The translations under genes and the position numbers were made by a program. The notes beneath the pieces are model-generated. The model was not told the DNA's origin and searched no databases. It worked only from the letters and a program-made list of their open reading frames with translations. A stretch of DNA of 64,000 nucleotides from Lithospermum erythrorhizon (Eukaryota > Streptophyta > Magnoliopsida > Boraginales > Boraginaceae): NCBI GenBank assembly GCA_019722365.1, contig JADFUC010001455.1, forward strand, positions 1-64,000, given 5' to 3'. Positions 59,501 to 64,000 of this stretch are shown piece by piece (within the stretch, counting starts at the first letter, position 1; every line of letters starts with the position of its first letter).

Positions 59501-59756
59501 GACTGTTGTAGGAGATTTGGCGACACAAGGTGAAAGGCTTGAAGCTCTGCTTAGTTGGCGTGATCCTAGAGCCACATTCTTGTTCATAATATTCTGCAAT
59601 GTTGCTGCATTTGTGTTCCATTTGGTGCCGGTTGGCTGGATTGTAGCTCTCGGGGGCATATATTATCTAAGGCCACCAAAGTTCAGGAGCAAGCTGCCTT
59701 CACCAACTCTGAGCTTCCTGAAGAGGCTGCCAACAAGGGTAGATAGTATGTTGTAG
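56527..59756 (+). CDS. Multiple C2 domain and transmembrane region protein (MCTP)
   Basis: Exon 1 is 56527-57154 and exon 2 is 57316-59756, giving about 1022 residues. The start is the Met of MAVMNSPKEKLVVVVVGAHN, directly before the first C2 domain. C2A covers residues 9-130. A Lys/Gln/His/Gly/Asn-rich linker follows to about 275. Three more C2 domains begin near VQYLYIRIVKARE (about 285), LWYLRVGVIEAQD (about 440) and HIGVLEVGVLGASNL (about 610). The plant phosphoribosyltransferase C-terminal (PRT_C) region with two hydrophobic stretches (STLFLIVFLILVLVPEIIIP; FLFIIFCNVAAFVFHLVPVG) completes it, ending in LKRLPTRVDSML. MCTPs are ER-anchored tethers enriched at plasmodesmata; relatives include QUIRKY and FTIP1. 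The N-terminal C2A puts it with the four-C2 members. Plant MCTP genes are usually intronless, so the 161-base intron is unusual. Confidence 0.95.
57155..57315 (+). other. MCTP intron with identical 14-bp sequence at both splice sites
   Basis: CCCATTTCAGGTAA spans the donor (57145-57158) and again the acceptor (57306-57319), 161 bases apart. Splicing CAG/GTAACT to TTTCAG/GTAATA joins ISG and NMK in frame. Without splicing the frame ends at a stop at 57241-57243. Inside, ATTATTACGAGTAATATA occurs twice (about 57220 and 57255). Confidence 0.75.
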
Positions 59757-60337
59757 AATGCTTTCATAGCATTCACTGAGTTGGGATTTCAAGAACACAT
59801 TTTGTTTGCAATGTAGATGCTCAGTGTTTTATCATTTGTCTCTTTTTATTTTTTATTTTTAGCTATTGACATTGGCTCTTATGGAACTCTTAGGAAATTG
59901 TCATGTTTCAATGGTTTTTATGGACATCTTATATGTCCCTTAACCTGTAACATGTGAAGTTATTTATCCAACAATGTTTAAGATTGATTTCTTTCAATAT
60001 TGAATTTCTATTATATCTTGATAATTTAGTGCATGTGCTTCCTGCATGTAGTTGCTTCTAAACTCATTGTGCACAAAAGCTCCCAAGTCCTAAAGATCTC
60101 CAATTAAATCTACAGAAAATTGGCTTGATTGTGATTTTATCGCCTTCAAATTTGAGGTAGCTTAACAAAATCATGTACAATCTAGATCAAGATTAAAAAT
60201 AGAACCTGAAATGTACACTCTATAACACTCCCCCCTAATTAGTATTGAGTAATAATAATATTATCACAATTCACAAATCTTTAAAGTCACTTTGCTACTA
60301 GAGGCTAGAGAAATTCAATATTTGCAACACCTTCAAA
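59757..60337. other. Convergent 3' region between the MCTP and RING-H2 genes
   Basis: The two genes point towards each other, so both 3' UTRs lie here. No further feature is seen. Confidence 0.55.
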
Positions 60338-60838
60338 CTAAACATGAATTACTGATGCAACTAGCAATTGCCTACATATTGGACAAGATGAATGTGAAGC
60401 CAACCATTTATCTATGCAATTAACATGGAAGCCATGGCTGCATATAGGCAAGATTCTAACAACTTCCCCCTCTCTGAACTCCCCCAAACATATTGGACAA
60501 TCTGTTGCTGCACCCTGAACTATATCTTGCCCTGACTTAAACACCACCTCAGGAATCTGACTCATTTCATCCTTCTTCATCCCTCTTGCAGCTAATCTCA
60601 CAGCCATCTCCTCCTGAGTTTCCAGACCGAATCTTCCCCTACAACGCAGCACCCAACGTACTATTGTATTAACTCCAAGGGCACAAATCAACGCGAAAAT
60701 CAATGCTGCCAGTATGATCACCATATTGCTGTCAAAAGTTGCTTCGCCATTGTTGTATGCCTCCCCTGTCCTGTTCAAGTTCCTTGTAGCATTGTTTTCG
60801 ATCAAGAAACGAGCATGTTCCCTCCCCATTGAACCCAT
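60338..60838 (-). CDS. ATL-type RING-H2 finger E3 ubiquitin ligase
   Basis: A single-exon gene of 166 residues, the usual ATL architecture. One membrane segment (MVIILAALIFALICALGVNT, about residues 39-58) is followed by a basic patch (RWVLRCRGR). Then comes a GLD-like region (ARGMKKDEMSQIPEVVFKSG) and a RING-H2 domain (about 114-156) with CPIC, a GEFREGEVVRILP spacer, CSHGFHVNCIDKWL and CPIC. The Pro before the first CPIC pair and the conserved Trp are in place. ATL proteins are membrane-anchored E3 ligases in defence, hormone and stress responses; substrates cannot be read from sequence. A TATATATAGAG box lies only about 15-20 bases upstream of the first ATG, so transcription may start very close to or within the annotated N-terminus. 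Confidence 0.95.
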   Translation of the reverse strand: MGSMGREHARFLIENNATRNLNRTGEAYNNGEATFDSNMVIILAALIFALICALGVNTIVRWVLRCRGRFGLETQEEMAVRLAARGMKKDEMSQIPEVVFKSGQDIVQGAATDCPICLGEFREGEVVRILPICSHGFHVNCIDKWLASHSSCPICRQLLVASVIHV

Positions 60839-62123
60839 TTTCTTGAACTCTATATATATGTAGTCTTACCTAGAATATGAAAAGATAGCCTAGTTGATTG
60901 AAGAGATATAAGCTATGAACAAGAAAGTGTTGGAAGGATTCCAACAAGATAAAAACATAGGAAAAAACCTACACCATATTAAACTCTATGTGATGGAGAT
61001 TGGGACCAAGAACATAAAAGTGGTCCTTGTGCACTACATTGGTTTCACCATTGCTAATGTTACAGGTCCCATACTCTCAACAAATTGTACATTCCTCATG
61101 TAATCATCTTCATAAATTGTTTTTATTTATAAGTTCAATTAAAAGGTACAGCCATATGTGGGGTATAGATTCTGCTCTCCATGTGGCATGTGACATTTAG
61201 GACTGTATAGAGAAAGATGTACAAGTGACAGAGATATTTATTTAAATAAAAAAATAGGTTGAAACTAACACGCTATCAATATTATTGAGCTACATGTACG
61301 AGGTAAATTGTGACTGTGAGCTAACTGATGAGTGTATTGATATTTTTTTATAAACTAACTCATATAAGGTTACTCCTAGAAAGAATTAAACCCATACCAC
61401 AGAAATGTCATAATAATCTATAAACTTTTTACCACTTGAAGTATGCCCATTGAGACCTTGACACATAAATATTTATTTTCTTGTAAGAGATAGATGACTA
61501 AGATGTTTCTATGTTTGTGTTATTTTCAATCTTGCTCATCAATTTGTCATTTCTATAGAAAAAATTATTCCTACAAGTAAAGATGAAGTCACGAGTGGAA
61601 GAGTAATTTAATTAGAAGGGTGAAACGTCCCATTAGGGATGAGAATATTCAAACAAAACAAATCATACTGACTTAATCACACCAACTTCAATCAAGTTGG
61701 TTGATTTTCTTGGATAGGAATGATGAGATTTAGATTAAAATAATTTTAGAACGATTTTAACCTTCCTCGATGATTTGTATTTAATTTATTTTATAAATAT
61801 ATTTCATATACTACATATTCTGTTATATGTCTCTATATATATGTTTTTAATTAATAAATAGGATCATTAATAATTTCCTACTTACCTCGTACATGATTTG
61901 AACTCAAAACAGATGAAGTGTATTATATGCCTCAATGTTTTTGTATGTTCCATCATGTTTAATAAAAATGGGTTGTTTAACATTAGTTTGGTCCATTTAA
62001 CAAGGTTTAGCACGCCTAGCTATAATCTTGATGCAAAAAAACATGATGTGTGTATACAATGTTCTTTTGAATTGTTAGTTGCCCTTCTCGGATTTGTTCA
62101 TTCAAAGTTTGATATAGACATTA
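60839..62123. other. Intergenic DNA, no gene recognised
   Basis: The RING-H2 promoter lies at the left. Open frames at 60915-61103 (+) and 61898-62218 (+) have no recognisable domain and no splice or UTR context. The rest is AT-rich. Confidence 0.45.
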
Positions 62124-62160
62124 CACTACTAGAAAAATATGAAGTGGCTAGTGGTGAATT
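62124..62160 (+). mobile_element. CACTA-type transposon terminus
   Basis: CACTACTAGAAAAAT begins at 62124 and is followed by subterminal-like GTGGCTAGTGGTGAA. The first 14 bases match the usual plant CACTA terminal inverted repeat. The opposite end (TTTTTCTAGTAGTG) is not found in the window, so this is either truncated or the element extends beyond it. Confidence 0.45.
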
Positions 62161-62595
62161 TATAGTTAACCTGTTGCTAATAACACCTACAGTAACTAGA
62201 TTGTCCTGGGCCCTCTAGTCTTTGAGGTGTTGCTAACAAAAATGACCACGAAACGCGGTAACGTTTTTACAACCCTATTCTCTTTCTTGTTAAAAAAGAA
62301 TAATTGACCTGACTCAAACGGGCCAATTCGTTGCTAACTACTGTTCTCTAATAAATGTGTGTTACAAATAATCTTGTGAAAAAATAATTTAAGTTAACGC
62401 ATGAAATATCGCTAATGCTGTTCTGCATTTAACTGACAAGAAGCTTATTATGCTACTGCTTACCAAGAATTACTCTCATATGATATATATCAGGTTCTCA
62501 TAAATACCACTCATTACACAACAACAAAAGTAATAAAATATATTCTCCTCCTTGCTTATTATTCTCTCTGCCTATTTTACATTATTCCTGGGCTA

Positions 62596-62625
62596 TATTC
62601 ATAACACGTTATCAAGATTTTATCG
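62596..62625 (+). mobile_element. Possible Copia LTR end and primer-binding site
   Basis: ATTCATAACACGTTATCAAG resembles the LTR-end / primer-binding junction (ATAACACGTTATCAGCACG) seen in many plant Copia elements. The preceding 150 bases have LTR-like features (ATAAATACC, then a T/C-rich leader). No gag or second LTR is readable, so this is a remnant at most. Confidence 0.3.
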
Positions 62626-64000
62626 ATTCTCCAAACAACATGTTTATTCATCCACCGAACACCTAAAAAATCACGTAATCTGAACGGCCTTTGCCGAGCT
62701 TCTATTTTGTTGTAAGTTGAACTTCGCTTTCATCATTATATATTTAACATTATTAATGAATATTAAATAATATCTAAGCTTAGAATTTCTATAATATTCC
62801 TTACAACCCTAAATTATATGGTGTAACAAAGATTGTATGTAACTTTAGATATTGACAAGGCTAGATTTTATTATAATCTCACATTTAATATTTTCATGGC
62901 ACAATATCTATACATATAATCATTTATGACATGTTAATTATTAGATTTATATATTTTATGAATCGAGTATTTATCAAATGCCTAAATTTATAAAGATTTA
63001 CGGGTGATTATTACTAGTTAAATACACGTATACGTTTGCATTTAACAAAACCAATATACGACCACTTTGTTATAAACTACATGATAACTTTAGCATAATT
63101 GGTCAATCGTCGAATGAGTTTTGAAAAATAATAAAATATATGACAATAAGAGAACATATGATAAATGATAATGTACTTAGTACCAAGTCTATAAGTTTTC
63201 AACGTGACAACGATTGTTCGATAACCGATTCTCGCTAATTGATCCAAATATACATTTCACTGCAGCCTTCTGAACATTTATAATATATACATATCACACG
63301 CATGATGTTATGATGGTCACTGTTATAACTAATTTATCGACTATACAAAACCAACTAGTCGTTCGTAAACTATAAGTTGTGTTGTTGTTTGCTTATTATA
63401 ACGAGCATGGAGCGAAGTTAAAAGCATTTATCCGTAAGATTTGGCTGCTATAATGTTGTTCATAACTTTATGATTTAAGTAAGTAGTTTAAACATATTTT
63501 GTGACTTTTTAATTGCCTTAAAACTGATTTATACTTTATGAGTACGAATATTAAAGATACATTAATTGATCGTCATATAAATTAAGGAATTTTAATATTC
63601 TTGGAAGAATTTTTATCAATGTACTTATTGTTTTGAAAAATATAGAATCTTATAAATTCATTTATTTAGACCCGAACTCATACAATTCTGTAGGATACGC
63701 ATTCAATGGACACGATATGAATTTTATGTAATTTGATTACTATCTACGATTTTGCTTTATATTTGTATAAATTACATATGAAATTATCTCGAATATACAA
63801 ACATTATTTGACTCTTTTTCGAAGATATAACGCATTGGTTATAATGTTATGGACCTCGATGATACATATCATATGCAGTAAACTTATTTATATATATACC
63901 CTCAAATTAAGTAATTTCTCAAGCTGAATGATTATTCAATTATATATTTGGAAGTGCAGATATATAGTCTATAAGCTAACTAGATATTGAAGTACAACTT
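62626..64000. other. AT-rich DNA to the window end, no gene recognised
   Basis: No coding region, RNA gene or clear repeat boundary could be supported here. Confidence 0.45.

Noticed and set aside
61898..62218. 106-residue plus-strand frame with a CIIC start
   Set aside because: The frame starts at a non-ATG codon, the Cys pair has no partner pair, and it runs into a CACTA terminus.

Overview
This is nuclear DNA from a flowering plant. The genes are interrupted by GT-AG introns and encode plant proteins: PsaE, a YUCCA monooxygenase, a LEC1-type NF-YB, an MCTP and an ATL-type RING-H2 protein. Between them lies very AT-rich DNA with many Stowaway-like and Mutator-like MITEs and retroelement debris. 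Protein style and the recurrent TACGGAGTA / CTCCCTCCG repeat ends suggest a eudicot, perhaps Caryophyllales (Amaranthaceae); that placement is inference.

Layout. About 1-5800 is a decayed Tat-lineage Ty3/gypsy element on the minus strand, GC-richer than its surroundings. About 5800-11045 is AT-rich DNA with nested Stowaway-like MITEs. 11046-14273 (minus) is a seven-exon gene of unknown function with an E2F-type site upstream. 14274-18225 holds MITEs and a 0.75 kb tandem duplication. 18226-18966 (+) is PSAE. 19800-23320 (minus) is a five-exon organellar glutaredoxin whose third intron carries a Mutator-type fold-back element with a G-quadruplex-capable core. 26556-28183 (minus) is a YUCCA auxin-biosynthesis gene with two frame breaks in exon 1. 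28184-53203 is about 25 kb in which I recognise no intact gene, only repeat families: MULE-MITEs with 9-bp target duplications, a long-TIR element, a three-copy 0.6-1.1 kb family and minisatellite-like arrays. 53204-53770 (+) is a single-exon LEC1-LIKE/NF-YB6 gene. 56527-59756 (+) is an MCTP gene with one odd intron. 60338-60838 (minus) is an ATL-type RING-H2 gene. 60839-64000 holds transposon ends and AT-rich DNA.

The genes do not form a functional cluster; they are unrelated neighbours covering photosystem I, redox, auxin synthesis, embryo transcription, plasmodesmata/ER contacts and ubiquitination. The most noteworthy points are the MCTP intron whose two splice junctions lie in identical 14-bp repeats, a copy of the MCTP promoter/5' end upstream of the NF-YB6 gene, the broken YUCCA gene, the intronic G-quadruplex fold-back element, and the unknown gene with the E2F site. 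I found no CRISPR array, operon, tRNA or rRNA gene, and nothing I can defend as a wholly new biological system.
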